This document shows, one piece after another, positions 8,508 to 22,285 of a stretch of DNA of 64,000 nucleotides; position 1 is the stretch's first letter; the number at the start of each line of letters is the position of its first letter. Both the position numbers and the translations under genes were made by a program. A model generated the notes under the pieces. That model saw nothing but the letters and a program-made list of their open reading frames with translations, had not been told where the DNA came from and ran no database searches. Origin of the DNA: Corynespora cassiicola (taxonomy: Eukaryota; Ascomycota; Dothideomycetes; Pleosporales; Corynesporascaceae); the NCBI GenBank assembly GCA_022059125.1, contig JAEUWY010000023.1:1302001-1366000 (forward strand), given 5' to 3'.

Positions 8508-9776
8508 TTAATATTTTGTATAATATCCGTTAGCTTTAATAACTGCCTTCTAATATCTAGGTAAAAATAATATATAATTATCTATTATTTTTTGTGGAAT
8601 TAAATTCTATTTTTTATTTTTAGCGTTTATAAATAAAATATTTTCTTTTTTATTCTTATTTTTACCTAATAAATTAGAATTTAATTTTTTTAAATTATTT
8701 TTTAATATAGCTTAAATATTTTCTATAGGTGTTAAGTCTGAGCTATAAGCTGGATGTTTAAATAATTTAATTTTATTTTTTTGAAACTATTTTAAAACTA
8801 GTTTAGCTGTATAAATTTTTAAATTATCTTATTAAAATTTCCCGTCTATAACCTAATTAGTATTTATATTAATTTTATAATTTAATAATTAAAAAAATTA
8901 ATTTAATTAAATATTAAATTTAATAAAAAAATAAAAAAAAGGTATATAAACTAACCGGGTTTTACTTATTTTTTAATAATAAATTTTAATACTTTTTATA
9001 TATAATCTGTATTTTTAAAGTTATTTTTAAAATTAGATGTTTTAATAAATACTAATTCTAATCTTCCTTCTATCTAGATAGCTTATTATACTAATATAAC
9101 AATATTTCAAGCTATAATTTAATTAGTACTAATTTTTTTAAAAAAAAAGTAATTAAATTAAAAAAATACAATTAATTTTTAGTAAATTTAAGTTTTTTTT
9201 AATTTTTTTTAACTTATAATTTGATTTTATAAAAGCTAATTCAGCTCCTACTTTTTTATTTCTTTTTTTTCTTATATATTTCTGCCTAGAACCTAGGCCT
9301 TTTTCTATTACTAACTTATTAGAAAATATAATTTTATTTAAATTTATATTTTTTATATTTTTTATATTCTTTATATTTTTTTTATATATTCTAATTTTTT
9401 TTAGCTCTTTTTTTATTTAAATACGGCTTTTTAGTACTAATATTTGTACTATAATTTTCTTCTTTTAAATATCTTTATAAGCTTTTTTTAGATATTTTTA
9501 TATTATTTTCTAGTAATATTCTTTTATTTGTTTTTTTAGGGCTTTTAATTAAATCCCTATTAATAATTTTTTTATCTCTTTCTAATAGCTTAATTTTATT
9601 TTTATTTTGTTGTTTATTTAAGCTATTAAATAAATTTTTTATTTATTTATTCCTTGTATAATAGCATAAATACTACTTTTATTTTTATTTAATATATTAG
9701 AAATAGTTATAATAGGTGTATTAGCTTTTAATAAAAGATTAACTTTTTCTTTATAGTCTGAAAAGTAAGGTTCTAT
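8508..9776 (-). pseudogene. Tc1/mariner transposase pseudogene (element 1)
   Basis: Homologous along its length to the better-kept copies at 16738 and 52458. The start ATG has become ATA (9776-9774), a G-to-A change. Many stops follow. Recognisable segments are the N-terminal helix-turn-helix, the block RDLIKSPKKTNKRILLENN, the region of the first catalytic Asp (here SNKLVIEKGLGSRQ, Asp mutated to Asn), and the end ANGYYTKY. Not functional. Confidence 0.85.
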
Positions 9777-10646
9777 CTTGTCTTTATTAAGAGAAAATAG
9801 AAATTTAGAATTTTTTTTCTAAAATATTTATTTATATACTAATTTAACTAGCTTATTATTATATAATAATGCTTATGTAATTAAAACTTTATTTTTTAAA
9901 CTTTAATTTTTTATAATCTAAATATAAGATTATAGCTCCAGTTTTTTGCTTACGTAATATATACTAAGTCTAATTAGATTAGCGTAAAACAAAAAGTTAA
10001 AAAAAAAATTTTAAATAAAAAATAAATCAGCTTTAAAATTTACACTTTTTTTTACTTCTATTTTAAGCTTATTTATAACCTTATAACTATAATATAAACT
10101 CTAATTTTTTTTCTAAACTTAAAGTTTTAATAAATATATATTAAATTAATTTTTTTTTATTTTTATAGCTAGTTTAGTTAGAAAGTTATAGCAGTTTAAA
10201 AACTGCTTTTTTTTCGATTAAACTATTTTAATGTCACCCCTCTGTATTAACATATTATTTAAGCTATTTTTCTGTTATTAATTTTAGTATAAAATAGATA
10301 TTATTATTTAAAACTATATTTTTTACATAATAATATTTTTTAATATAATAATTTAAAAATAGTTTTAATATACGTGCAGATAGTTAAAAAATATTTTTAA
10401 AAAAAATATAATAGTTTTTTTAATAACTATAAAATATAAATAATATTTATATTTTTTTTATTAATAATAAATAACTAATATTTATAACAAGCGTTTCTGT
10501 AATATTTAATAAGTATATTTAAACTGTAAAAAAGTAACGTAATAAATTTTAAAAGCTATAATACTTATATATATTAAAAACTTAAATTATATAACTTAAA
10601 AATATAGCAAAAAACGCTATTTTAAATATAATAAAACTAGCTATTT

Positions 10647-11958
10647 ATAACGATCTGGATCTAAATACTATTTTACTGCGGTATTTTTCTCTTTTTACTT
10701 TATTTTACTTTTATTTATTTTATTTTTAACTAATTAGTATAAAAAGCTAAGTACTCTCTGTGTTTTTTAGCTTTTTATTTTAATATAGCTAAAATATACA
10801 GAGTATAACTTAGAACTTATTATTTTATATTTATTCCTTAGTTAATACTTATATTATACTAAAATTACTAATATATAGCCGGCGATAGTAATATAATATT
10901 TTTAATTTTAACTATTACTTTTATAGCTTAAAAAATTTATAAACTTTAAATAATTAAAAAGTATATAAATCAATATTTAAACTAATAAATAAATAGTATT
11001 TTGCTATAGTTATTTAACGTATAAACTATTTAAAAATATAAACAGTATTTTATTTATAATTAATTATAAAGTATACTGTTTATACTGCTAACGTACTAGC
11101 TTATAAAATATATAAATATTTTATTTATTTTTTACTAAAATAGTTTAGTATACTGCTTTAGTTCTTATACTAAAAAAGTATTAAATATGTTAGTAATTTG
11201 AATAAAAAAAAGCGCTCTGCTTAAAATAGCTAATATATTAATTTAATTAAAATATAAAATATACTGCTTAAAATACTAACTACTACTAGTCTTTTTAAAA
11301 TATAATTTTAGATATTTTATTTTAGTATTTAAAAACGTAGAATATACTATTTAAAAAAACTAAAGTTACTAAATATACTGTTTAGAATTTATTATAAAAA
11401 TATATAATTAAGTATTATACTAAATTATTTTTTAAAGTATATAAAGTGCGCTGCTTTAAACTAATTAAAAACTTTATAATAAAATTATTTTACTAATACT
11501 TCAGTGTAAAGCTTTATAGTATAGTTAAAAGTTAAACTAGCTAAAAATAAAATATATAAAAAAAATAATTTAATATTTTTTAAAAAAATAAAATAAATAA
11601 AATAAAAATATATACTAATATAGTTATTTAATATTAGTAAATATATTAAATATATAAACCGCAACTGCTGCTTAAAAATAACTAGTTTATATTTAAATAC
11701 TTTTATAAAAAAATCTGCTTATTTAAAAATTTTATTCTCTAACTAACTAACTTATTTACTCTAACTAACTACTTAACTTAATTTTATACTTTTTAAATTT
11801 AAGTTTAAAGTATATTTATAAAGTACTTTTATTTAATTTACTAATATACTAAACTTTAGTAATAAATTTATTATAAATTTTTATAGTAAAGCAGAAGCGG
11901 CTGAACTTTATATATCTAATATTTTATATTAATATTAAAATTTTATTTTTAAGAATAT

Positions 11959-11993
<35 letters not shown>

Positions 11994-14636
11994 ATTACTA
12001 TAGAAATAAAAATAGAAGATTTTATTAGTTAAAAATAAGTTATTTATAACTTTAAAGTTTTTAAAATAGAATTTTTTTAAAATTAAATTAGTAACTATAC
12101 TTAAAGTAATTTTAGTATTTTATTAAATATTTATACTGTTTAAATTAAACAGCGTTATTAAAATAAATTAGTAAATTTATTACTTACTTTTAATACTAAA
12201 AAAGTAACTACTACTATAAATTTTTTTTAAAAAATTACTAGTAGATAATATAAACACGTATTAGTTTATATAGCTATTGTAATAAATATTATAAAATAAA
12301 CGCTGTAGATTTTTTAGATTAATTTTAATAAAAAAATTAAGTTTAAAATAAAATTTTAAAAAAAGCTAGAAACTATAAATAAAAATATTAAGTTTTTTAG
12401 TATATATTAGTAAATAATTAGTAAATAAGTTTTTTTATTTTTTAAATCTATATTTACAGAAATACAGGCTTTAGCTATAAACTAAAAAACTTTTATTAAA
12501 ATAGTATTTTAGCTATTAATATTTTTAGTATTTTTAATTTTAAGCGCTATAAAATACTAAATTTACTAGTTTTTAATAATTTTAGTAAGCTTAAAATTAT
12601 AAGTTAGATTATAAAAATATAGAATAAACTTACTAATAACGCTTATATATTTAATACTAGCAAATAAAGCGCTACTAATAAATTTTAAAAAAACTATATA
12701 TATTTTTATACTTTTAGCGTAGTACAAAAATACTTTTATATATAACTTTTTAACTAATAAAAAATAAATAAACTATATAATAACTAAAAAGTTTTAGTAG
12801 AAGTCTATTATAAATATAAAAATAAAAATATTTAATATAAAATTAAAACTAAATTTTAAAGTCTGCGTTTGAAAATTTTTAATAATTAAATAAAATTTAT
12901 TTTAAAATTTAAATAACTAGCTTTTAAATTTAAATACTAATAAAAAATTTAAAAAAAAAATTTACTATAAAGTTTATTTTTAATTAGCTATTTATATAAA
13001 ATATACTTTAAGTATAATATATACTTTTTTAAAAACTATTATAAAAAAGCTTATTTTTAGTATAAAGCTTTATAGAAAAAATAAACTAAGTATATAAAAT
13101 AAAAAACAGCTGCAAAACCTGCCGTTTATTTTACTATTTTAAAATTAATTTAAATTACTACTATTATAGTTACTGTTTTTAAAATTTAAAAAAATAGTTT
13201 TAATATAAAGTATTATACGTGCGGAATTAAAAAATACGTATTTTATTACTATTTATTAAAAAATAGTAATATTTAAGTATTTATTAAACTAAAATTTTTT
13301 AATAACTTTACTAATAACTTTTATAATAAAAAGTTTTATAGTTTTTATAAAAGTGCTAAGCTATTTAATGAAAAGTTAAAAAATAAGTTATACTAAAAGT
13401 AGTTTTTATTTTAGTATTTTTTTAAAAAATACTAAAAATACTAATAAAAGTACTGTTTAATCAAAAAATTATTTTAAAAATAATAGTTTTTATTAAATAG
13501 TTATAAAACTTTTAAATTTAAGTACTTCTTAACTTAAATACTTTATATATAGCTTTACTCTATTTATAACTAAAAAAAAAAGTTAAATAAGTATTATAAG
13601 CTTTAATACGTCTGTTATAAACAAAAATACTACTTAAAAAAATTAAAAAAATATTTATTTTTAGCGCTAAAAAAGCTATTTTTATTAACTTAGTAGTAGA
13701 TAAATAAATTATCTCTATTCAGTTCGCCTACTCTAATATTAAAAAACATAATATATTACTAAAATAAATATAGTTTATATAATACTATACTTTTATAAAT
13801 TATAAAAATAATATAATTATATAGCTTTTTATATTTTAACTTTAATTTATAAAAACACTATTAGTACTAAAAAACTTTTAATTTATAAAAAGCTCTATTT
13901 TTTAGTAAAACGCAGAAAAATATAGTATAAACTTAAATTACTAAATTAAACTAAAAAAAAGCTTAATAGGCGCTTTTTTAGTTAAAAAGTAATACTAATA
14001 TATTTTAAAAAATAGCTGCGTTTAAAAAAAGTTACTTTTTAATTATAAAAATAAATACTTTTTTTAAGTATTTAAAATAAGTTTAAGTATTTATAAAAAG
14101 ATAATTTTTTTTTAAAAAACTTTTAAACTATATAAAAAAAAATTTACGTAAAATAAAGCGCGCGTTAAAACTTAAAATAAATAAAAAAAAAATTAGTAAA
14201 AAAGTTACAGCTCTATATATTAGAATTATTTTAAAATGAATTAAATATAAAAATAGTTAATACTAAGTTTTAAGTTAAGAACTTTAAAACTAATTTAGCT
14301 ATTAAAACTATCAGCCTATACTAGATTAAATAAATAATTATAAAAAAACTAGTAAAAAAAACATCTAATATTGTTAAAAAGCTAAAAAAAAAAAAATTAT
14401 TTAAACTGGGCAGGTTTTCGCGTTAGCTAGTTCTTTAAAATTAATTTACATATTTTTATATTTTATTACTTTAGTATTAATTATAAAATTAAATTTATTT
14501 AAAGCGTAAATACGCTAGTAACTAGTTTATTATATAATATATTAGTTAAATATTTACAGTTACTAAAAGCTTAGCTAAATATTTATATAAAGTAAAATTT
14601 TATTATTACTAGCAACGTATTTTATATTTTATTCAT
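10647..14636. other. Unclassified AT-rich, RIP-like sequence
   Basis: About 4 kb with no intact frame longer than chance and stops in all frames. The dense TA dinucleotides and rare CG/CA suggest RIP-mutated repeat sequence. I could not match it to the other families in the window. An (AT)n run lies at about 11963-11990. Confidence 0.5.
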
Positions 14637-16207
14637 CTCTGTTTTTTTTTACTGTTTCTATTTTGTTATTAACGAGCAGCGAGCATATTATTTTATTTCT
14701 ATTCTATTTTAGTTAGCACGTACTACCCGTCGCGTAATTTTATATATTTTATAATATTATTTTATTATATAATATAACGTTAACACGTAACCTACGCTTT
14801 TATCTTAAATAATAACAGTATTTTAATAATTTTTTCTATTTCTAACTTACAACAACTATAACTACAACTATATAATTTTTAGATATATTTTTAGTTTTTA
14901 ATTTTTTATGCCTACGTTACGTAGTTTATATAATCGCTGCTATCTACGCACTTACTTTTTAATACTGTTATTTTCTACTATTTTAATTATTTCGCGTACA
15001 TCTTCTGTTATTACAGTTATATAAATATTATAGTAGAATTACGTACAGTATAGTTACGTACAGTATAGCTTACAGTTATAGTAAAAGCTTAAAAAAAAAT
15101 TAGATTAATATATGTTTTTATAGTAAAAGTTTAAAAAAAAAATATAATTAACTAAGTGTAGTTATATTACTACTTTTTTACTTATAGATTATATTTAATA
15201 TAATTTATATTAGAAAAAACTATTAATACTAAAAGTTATTTATAAACGCTGTTTTTTATAACTGCTATTATATAATTTACGATTACTATCGCACGTTAGC
15301 AGTTACTTAAATATAAAATATATATAATATACAAATTACTACTGCTGCTGCTGCTGCTTAAACTACTATTTTTTTTTTTTAGTATTTTTAAAAGTTTATA
15401 AAAAAAAGCTATCTGCTAAATAGAACGTTTAAACAGAAATACTACGTAATAAAATTAAAATTTAAATTTTAACTTATTATTAATACTAAAAACTTTAGCT
15501 AGAGCTTTAACTAAAGTTTTATTTAAAGTTTTAAAAAAAAATTATTTTTACTATAAACTAAAGTTATTAAAATAACGCTAACTATACTAAGCGTAGCTGT
15601 AAAAATTAAAACTTTATAAGTTATTACGGCTATTATAGCTATCGCAGTTATATTACTACGCTATATTAGTTATAAACTATTTTAGTTCTATAAAACAGCT
15701 TACTTATAATAAGTTTTAATTAAAATAAAATATTTTTTCCGTAATTTAGAAAAGCTGTAATTTTAAAGTTTTTATTAAAAACTGTAAGTTTATTTTATAT
15801 AGTTCTAGTACAGCAGACAGTATCTCTATATTTATAAATATTAGAATTAAAATCTACGGCTTAACAACTTGTTAAAAAAAAAAAATCTTACTAGTTTATA
15901 GATTATAATTATTTATTTTAATATTATAATAATTTTAAATAAACTTTTACGTTACTGTTTTAGAGCTTTAAAGCTTTAAAGCTTTAAAATAATATTTTAT
16001 TTTCTACTGTAATTCTCGCGACTTATATACTTACAGAATAAAAATCGCTTATATACTTATTAATAATCTAAATATTTTTTATTATTTTTAGTTACTGTTT
16101 TGTCAAACGCCTAACCAGCGTTATTACTATTTATACTTATTATTTATACTTATTATTTAGTTCTGGCCTAGTAAAGCTGAGAGAAAAAGACGTCTACAGC
16201 TCTTTAG
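14637..16207 (+). mobile_element. Non-LTR-like element copy A (1571 bp)
   Basis: Homologous end to end with 48061-49545 (opposite strand). It is flanked by ATATTTTATTCAT at 14624-14636 and ATATTTTATTTAT at 16208-16220, a 13 bp duplication with one C/T difference. There are no terminal repeats. In the plus sense it starts CTCTGTTTTT and ends TACAGCTCTTTAG. Reading TAA/TAG as mutated CAA/CAG gives a Gln-rich protein-like stretch in the last two thirds, so it once carried an ORF. Long variable target duplications and a 5'-truncated stub at 7607 fit a LINE-type or LINE-mobilised element; no reverse transcriptase is visible. Confidence 0.65.
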
Positions 16208-16737
16208 ATATTTTATTTATACTTTTTACTAAAAAATTTAATAAAAAATAAAAATTCTGTATTAACTACAGTAGAGTGATACGAAAAAAACTTGCTTAAA
16301 AAAATAGCAGTTTTTAAACTTATATAACTTTCTACTTAGACTAGTTATAAAAATAAAAAAAAATTAGTTAAATAGAAATTTATTAAAACGTTAGATTCAA
16401 AAATAAAAATTTAGAGTTTGTATTAAAGTTATAAGGTTATAAATAAGCTTAAAGTAGAGGTAAAAAAAAGTATAAATTTAAAAGCTGATTTATTTTTTAT
16501 TTAAAAAATTATCTAAACTTTTTATTTTACGCTAATCTAATTAGACTTAGTATTTATTACGTAAGCAAAAAACTAGAGCTATATTTTTATATTTAGATTA
16601 TAAAAAATTAAAGTTTAAAAATTAAAGTTTTAATTACATAAGCATTATTATATAATAATAAGCTAGTTAAATTAGTATATAAATAAATATTTTTAAAATT
16701 AAAATCTAAGTCTCTATTTTCTCCTAATAAAGATAAG

Positions 16738-17912
16738 ATGGAACCCTCTTTTTCAGAATATAAAGAAAAAGTTAATCTTTTATATAAAGCTAATACACCG
16801 ATTATAACTATTTCTAATTTATTAAATAAATCTAGAAATAGTATTACTTATACTATAAATCGAGTTAATAAAAACTATAAATTATTTAATAGCTTAAATA
16901 AAGCTAAAAAAAAAGAAAAAAGAATTATTAATAGAGATTTAATTAAAAGCCCTAAAAAATAAATAAAAGAATATTATTTAAAAATAATATAAAAATATCT
17001 AAAAGATGCTTACAAAGATATTTAAAAAAAACAATTATAGTATAAAAATTAGTACTAAAAAGCCTTATTTAAATAAAAAAAATTAAAATAAAGTTAAAAT
17101 ATGTAAAAAAACGATTAAAAAATTTTAAAAACATAAATTTAAAAAAAATTATATTTTCTAATAAGTTAGTAATAGAAAAAGGTCTAGGTTCTAGACAGAA
17201 ATATATTAGAAAAAAGAGAAATAAGAGTATAGAGGCTGAATTAGCTTCTATAAAATCAAATTGTAAGTAAAAAAAAAAAATTAATTAAAAATTAATTATA
17301 ATTTTTTAATTTAATTACTTTTTTTAAAAAATTAGTACTAATTAAATTATAGCTTAAGATATTGTTATATTAATATAGGGAGCTATCTAGATAGAAAGAA
17401 GATTAGAATTAGTATTTATTAAAACATCTAATTCTAAAAATAACTTTAAAAATACGAATTATATATAAAAAGTATTAAAACCTATTATTAAAAAATAAAT
17501 AAAACTCGGTTAGTTTATATACCTTTTTTTTACTTTTTAAATTATAAAATTAATAAAAATACCAATTAGTTTATAGACTAGAAATTTTAATAAAATAATT
17601 CAAAAATTTATACAGCTAAACCAGTTTTAAACTAGTTTAAAAAATGAAATAAAATTATTTAAATATCTAGTTTATAGCCTAGATTTAGCACCTATAAAAA
17701 ACGTCTAGGCTATACTAAAAAATAATTTAAAAAAATTAAATCCTAATCTATTAGGCAAAAAAAATAATAAAAAAGATAATACTTTATTTATAAACGCTAT
17801 AAATAAAGGAAAGAATTTAATTCTATAAAAAATAATAGATAATTATATATTATCTTTACTTAAGCGTTAGAAAGCATTTATTAAAGCTAACAGGTATTAT
17901 ACAAAATATTAA
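16738..17912 (+). pseudogene. Tc1/mariner transposase pseudogene (element 2)
   Basis: The start ATGGAACC is kept and 74 codons are open (helix-turn-helix region with NRDLIKSPKK). The next codon, ACA or similar in the sister copy at 52458, is a stop here. Downstream it still shows KSNCK followed by a GTAAGT donor-like site, the region of the second catalytic residue, and the end NRYYTKY. It has multiple stops and is not functional. Confidence 0.85.
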
Positions 17913-17933
17913 TAATTTAATTAATTATTAATA

Positions 17934-20050
17934 CAGAGGGGTGACATTAAAAAAAAGTGTATAAAAAAATCGTACTTTTTAAACTTGTATAGCTTTTTAT
18001 TTAAAACAGCTATTTAAAAAAAAAATTAAAGTTAGAGGAATTTATAAATACAATAAGAAAATATTTAAAAAAAAAAGCTTATATAATCTTTTAAATGTTT
18101 TAAAATAATCTAAATAGAGAGTTAAAAAAAATTTAAATTTTAATGCGTTTTAATTTTTTTTCTAGCGTATAATTTTTAGTTTTTTTTTTAAAAAAAAGCT
18201 ATTAATAGCATGTAATTATATAAAAAAAATTATATAAGTTTATTATCTAAAAAAAACAAAAATTAATAAAATTAAAAAAATTATTTTTTTAAAATAAATT
18301 TATAAAAAATAAATTATTAATATTTAGTATAATATTCTTTAGCGTCTATAACTGCTTTATAACGCCTAGGTAAAGATAATATATAATTATCTATTATTTC
18401 CTGTGGAATTAAATTCCACTTTTTAATTATAGCTCTTTTAAATAAATTAATACTTTTAATATTATTTTCTTTCTCTAATAAATTAGTTTTTTGTTTATTT
18501 AAGGCATTTTTTAATATAGCCCAGATATTTTCAATAGAAGCTAAGTCTGGGCTATAAGGAGGATGTTTAAAAAAATTAATTCGATTTCTTTTAAACCAGT
18601 TTAAAACTAGTTTAGCTGTATAAATTTTTAAATTATCTTGTTGAAATTTCCAGTCTATAAACTAATTAGTATTTTTATTAATTTTATAATTTAAAAAGTA
18701 AAAAAAAGGTATATAAACTAACCGAGTTTTATTTATTTTTTAATAATAGGTTTTAATACTTTTTATATATAATCTATATTATTAAAGTTATTTTTAGAAT
18801 TAAGTGTTTTAATAAATACTAATTCTGATCTTCTTTCTATCCAAATAGCTCCCTATACTGATATAATAATATCTTAAGCTATAATTTAATTAGTATTAAT
18901 TATTTTTAAAAAGTAATTAAATTAAAAAATTATAAATAATTTTTAATTAGTATTAATTATTTTTAAAAAGTAATTAAATTAAAAAATTATAATTAATTTT
19001 TAATTAATTTTAATTTTTTTAATTTTTTTTTTTACTTATAATTAGATTTTATAGAAGCTAATTCAGCTCCTACACCTTTATTTCTCTTTTTTCTAATATA
19101 TTTCTGTTTAGAATCTAGACCTTTTTCTATTACTAACATATCAGAAAATATAATTTTATTTAAATTTATATTTTTTATATTCTTTAGATTTTTTTTTGTA
19201 TATTCTAGTTTTATTTTTACTTTTTTTTATTTAAAAAAGGTTTTTTACTAGCAATATTTATACTATATTTTTCTTCTTTAAAAAATCTTTATAAACTTCT
19301 TTTAGATATATTTAAATTATTTTCAAATAAAATTCTTTTATTTGTTTTTTTAGGGCTTTTAATTAAATCCCTATTAATAATTCTTTTTTCTCTTTTTAAT
19401 AGTTTAATTTTATCCTAATTTCTATCTCTTTTTAAACTATTAAAAAGTTTATTTTTTTATTAATTCGATTTATAGTATTATAAATACTAGTAATAGATTT
19501 ATTTAAAATAAAGGATATATTTTTAATAGAGGTATTAGCTTTATATAAAAGATTAACTTTTTCTTCGTAGTCTGAGAATTAAGATTTCATCTTATCTTTA
19601 TTTAGAAGAAATAGAGATTCAGATTTCTATTTCTAAAATATTTATTTATATACTAATTTAACTAGTTTATTATTATGTAATTAGTACTTATATAAGCAAA
19701 ACTTTATTTTTTAATTTTAATTTTTTTATACTAAATTAAAACTTTAGTTCTAATGTTTTGCTTACGTAATATAAACTAAGCTAAATTTAGTACAAAATAA
19801 AAAGTTTTAAAAAAAAATTTAAAAAAAAATTACAGCGTATAAAAATTTAAACTTTTTTTTACTCTATATTTAGAGCTTTTTGAAACATTTAAAAGATTAT
19901 ATAAGCTTTTTTTTAAAAAAAAATTTTATTGTATTTATAAATTCCTCTAACTTTAATTTTTTTTTTTTACATAGCTGTTTTAAATAAAAAGCTATACAAG
20001 TTTAAAAAGTACGATTTTTTTATACACTTTTTTTTAATGTCACCCCTCTG
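17934..20050 (-). mobile_element. Tc1/mariner-type element 3 (2117 bp) nested in element 2
   Basis: The perfect ends CAGAGGGGTGACATT and their complement at 20050 open long inverted repeats; flanking TA at 17932-17933 and 20051-20052. Joining the flanks restores the continuous sequence after the transposase stop seen at 53716-53755. Its TIR tip matches element 1, not its host. Confidence 0.93.
18317..19590 (-). pseudogene. Tc1/mariner transposase pseudogene (element 3)
   Basis: The start ATG is kept (19590-19588), but the fourth codon, CAA in the sister copy, is TAA, and the second codon GAA is AAA: exactly the changes RIP makes. The body aligns with the other copies, including KNIWAILKNAL-like and SPDLA(S)IENIW-like DDE-domain segments. 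Not functional. Confidence 0.87.
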
Positions 20051-20434
20051 TATATTTATATAGTTTGATTTTTTCGAACTTTTTTTTCTACTATTATTAC
20101 TATTTTTTTTTAATAAAAAACTTATATAAATTTTTTTTATGTATTTACATATAGTATATAAATTTATAATAATTAAATAAAAAAACCAAATTACACGCTA
20201 GATAAAAATTAAATCAGCACTAAATTTTATTATTATTTTTTCTCTGCTTTAAGCTTATTTATAACCTTATAACTTTAATACAAACTCTAAATTTTTATTC
20301 TTAAATCTAAAGTTTCAATATATTTCTATTCAACTAATTTTTTTTTATTTTTATAACTAGTCTAAGTAGAAAGTTATATAAGTTTAAAAACTGCTATTTT
20401 TTTAAGCAAGTTTTTTTCGTGTCACCCCACTGTA

Positions 20435-22280
20435 CTAAAATTTAAATACTTTTATTAAAAAAAATATAATAATAGTACTACTAATTTAAAAAACTTTTAC
20501 GCTTTTAGAGAAATTTAAAATTTTTACTAAACTTAATATTTATTAAATTTTCTACTGTATTTATATAAATAAAACTTTAAAAATTTTTACTATTTTATAT
20601 ATTTAGTACAGTAATTAAAAATATTATATAATATTTTTTAGTTTTTATAACAGACCCGCTACGTTTTAGTAATATAATAACTATATTTTTAGTAATTATA
20701 CTAATAAATTCTATACTACCTACATAAACATTATTCTAATATACTTATTTAATTTTTTTAAAGTATAAAAAATACGTATAAAAAGTTATAGAATAGTTAA
20801 AAAAATTTATTTATGAATTAATATAAAAAAAAGTAATTTTACTGTAAAGTAAACTAAATTTTTAAATTTTATTATTTTTATTAATAAAATATAAATTTTT
20901 TTAAAAAAAATAAAAGCTATTTTAAAATAGAAAAAGCTAACTACTTTTAAAAGGCTATAAAGCTTTTTTAGTTTTTATAATTTTTACTATAATTAAATTA
21001 AAAACTATAGTAAAATAGTTTATTTTTTAATTTAGTTAATAAAAACAGATACTTTTTATACTTTTAGAAGAAAAAAAACGCTATATTTAAACGTTTAAAA
21101 AAAAAATTTAAATAAAATTATTATATAGCATTTTTAACTCAAATAATTTAATTAAAAACTAATATTAGTAATAGTATTTTAGCTAGCGTCTTTACGCAAA
21201 AGCAGAATAATAAAAAAATATTAGCAGTTATTAAAGCTATTAAACACTAACACAACTAGCTAATTAGCTTATACTATTTTTTAAAAATTCTAACTAATTA
21301 TTACACATTAAAATACTTTAGTATAAAATAGCTATTATTATAAAAATAAGTTTAATAAGCTAATAAACTTATAAAAGTATACTGTAAAATTACTTACTAA
21401 TTTAACTTTATAAATATAATAGCTAATATTTTATTATAAAAATAAAAAAAGTTTTACACTTAAAGAATTAAAAATATTATTATTTATACTAAAGTTTTTT
21501 TACGTATTAACTAACTAATTTATAAAAATAATAACTTTATAATTACTGTTTTTAAACTTTTTTTTAATTTTTTATTAATAAATTAAAAATTTAAAATAAT
21601 ATTTTTATTTTATTTATTAATTTATTTATTAATTACTAATTAAATTACTAAACTATTTAATAAATAAATAAAAAACTTAAAAGTATTTAGAAAGTAAGTA
21701 TAGTTTAACTTTTTTAGAACTACTTTTTTAAAAAAAAAATTAGTAGTATTTAAAATAAATTTTATTTAAATAAATTTTATTTAGTTTATTTATACTATAG
21801 TTATAGTTACGTATTTAAAAATTAAGAAAACTAGTAAAATAATACGTAAGTTATATTTTTAGTTTAATCTATTTAAAAATATTATTTAATATATATATAA
21901 CTGTTAAAAATACTAACAGAATTATATTTTAAAAAATAAAACTTTTAGCCTGCTCTGTTTATTATCTATTTCTAAATATATATAATATATAATATTTTTA
22001 TAAACTTTTTAAATTTTTTATTTAATAAAAAGAATTATAATAATATTTTTGTTATAGTCTGCGAATTTAGTAAATATTTTTTTTTACTATTCTGTTATAA
22101 AACTGCTACTGCTAAAAATACTACTAATATATATTATAAATATATTTAGCGTATTTATAGCGCTTCTAAAAATATTATTTTTAACTAAAAATTTTAATTT
22201 ATTTTTTACTTTACTAATAAATTTTATAAATTTATAAATATTTAATTTAAAAAATTTATAGTCTACTATTTATAAACTAA
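20435..22280. other. Unclassified AT-rich sequence
   Basis: About 1.85 kb with no readable frame and no recognised family, lying between Tc1-type element 2 and the TAGTA target duplication of Gypsy-C. Probably an older RIP-mutated repeat. Confidence 0.45.
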
Positions 22281-22285
22281 TAGTA

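Larger units (their letters stand above)
8110..10244 (-). mobile_element. Tc1/mariner-type element 1 (2135 bp), RIP-decayed
   Basis: Flanked by TA at 8108-8109 and 10245-10246. The ends are TAGTGGGG (first C mutated to T) and the complement of CAGAGGGGTGACA, opening inverted repeats of roughly 240 bp that pair with only transition differences. It contains a minus-strand transposase remnant and sits in a Gypsy-A LTR. Confidence 0.9.
7985..10646 (+). mobile_element. Truncated Gypsy-A: 5' LTR (split by a Tc1-type element) plus about 320 bp internal
   Basis: The LTR begins TGTAACAAATATTGCG at 7985, is interrupted at a TA by the element 8110-10244, and resumes to end TTTTTTACA at 10327, matching the TG...CA LTRs of the full copies. 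Internal leader sequence, homologous to 51470 onward, follows to about 10646 and then stops. No coding part or 3' LTR is attached. Confidence 0.8.
16269..20432 (+). mobile_element. Tc1/mariner-type element 2, split by element 3
   Basis: The ends CAGTAGAGTGATACG and the complement of CAGTGGGGTGACACG pair through a shared AAAAAAACTTGC block, with TA at 16267-16268 and 20433-20434. About 2045 bp once the inner element (17934-20050) and one TA are removed. The left part holds a plus-strand transposase remnant; the right inverted repeat lies at about 20170-20432. Confidence 0.9.
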
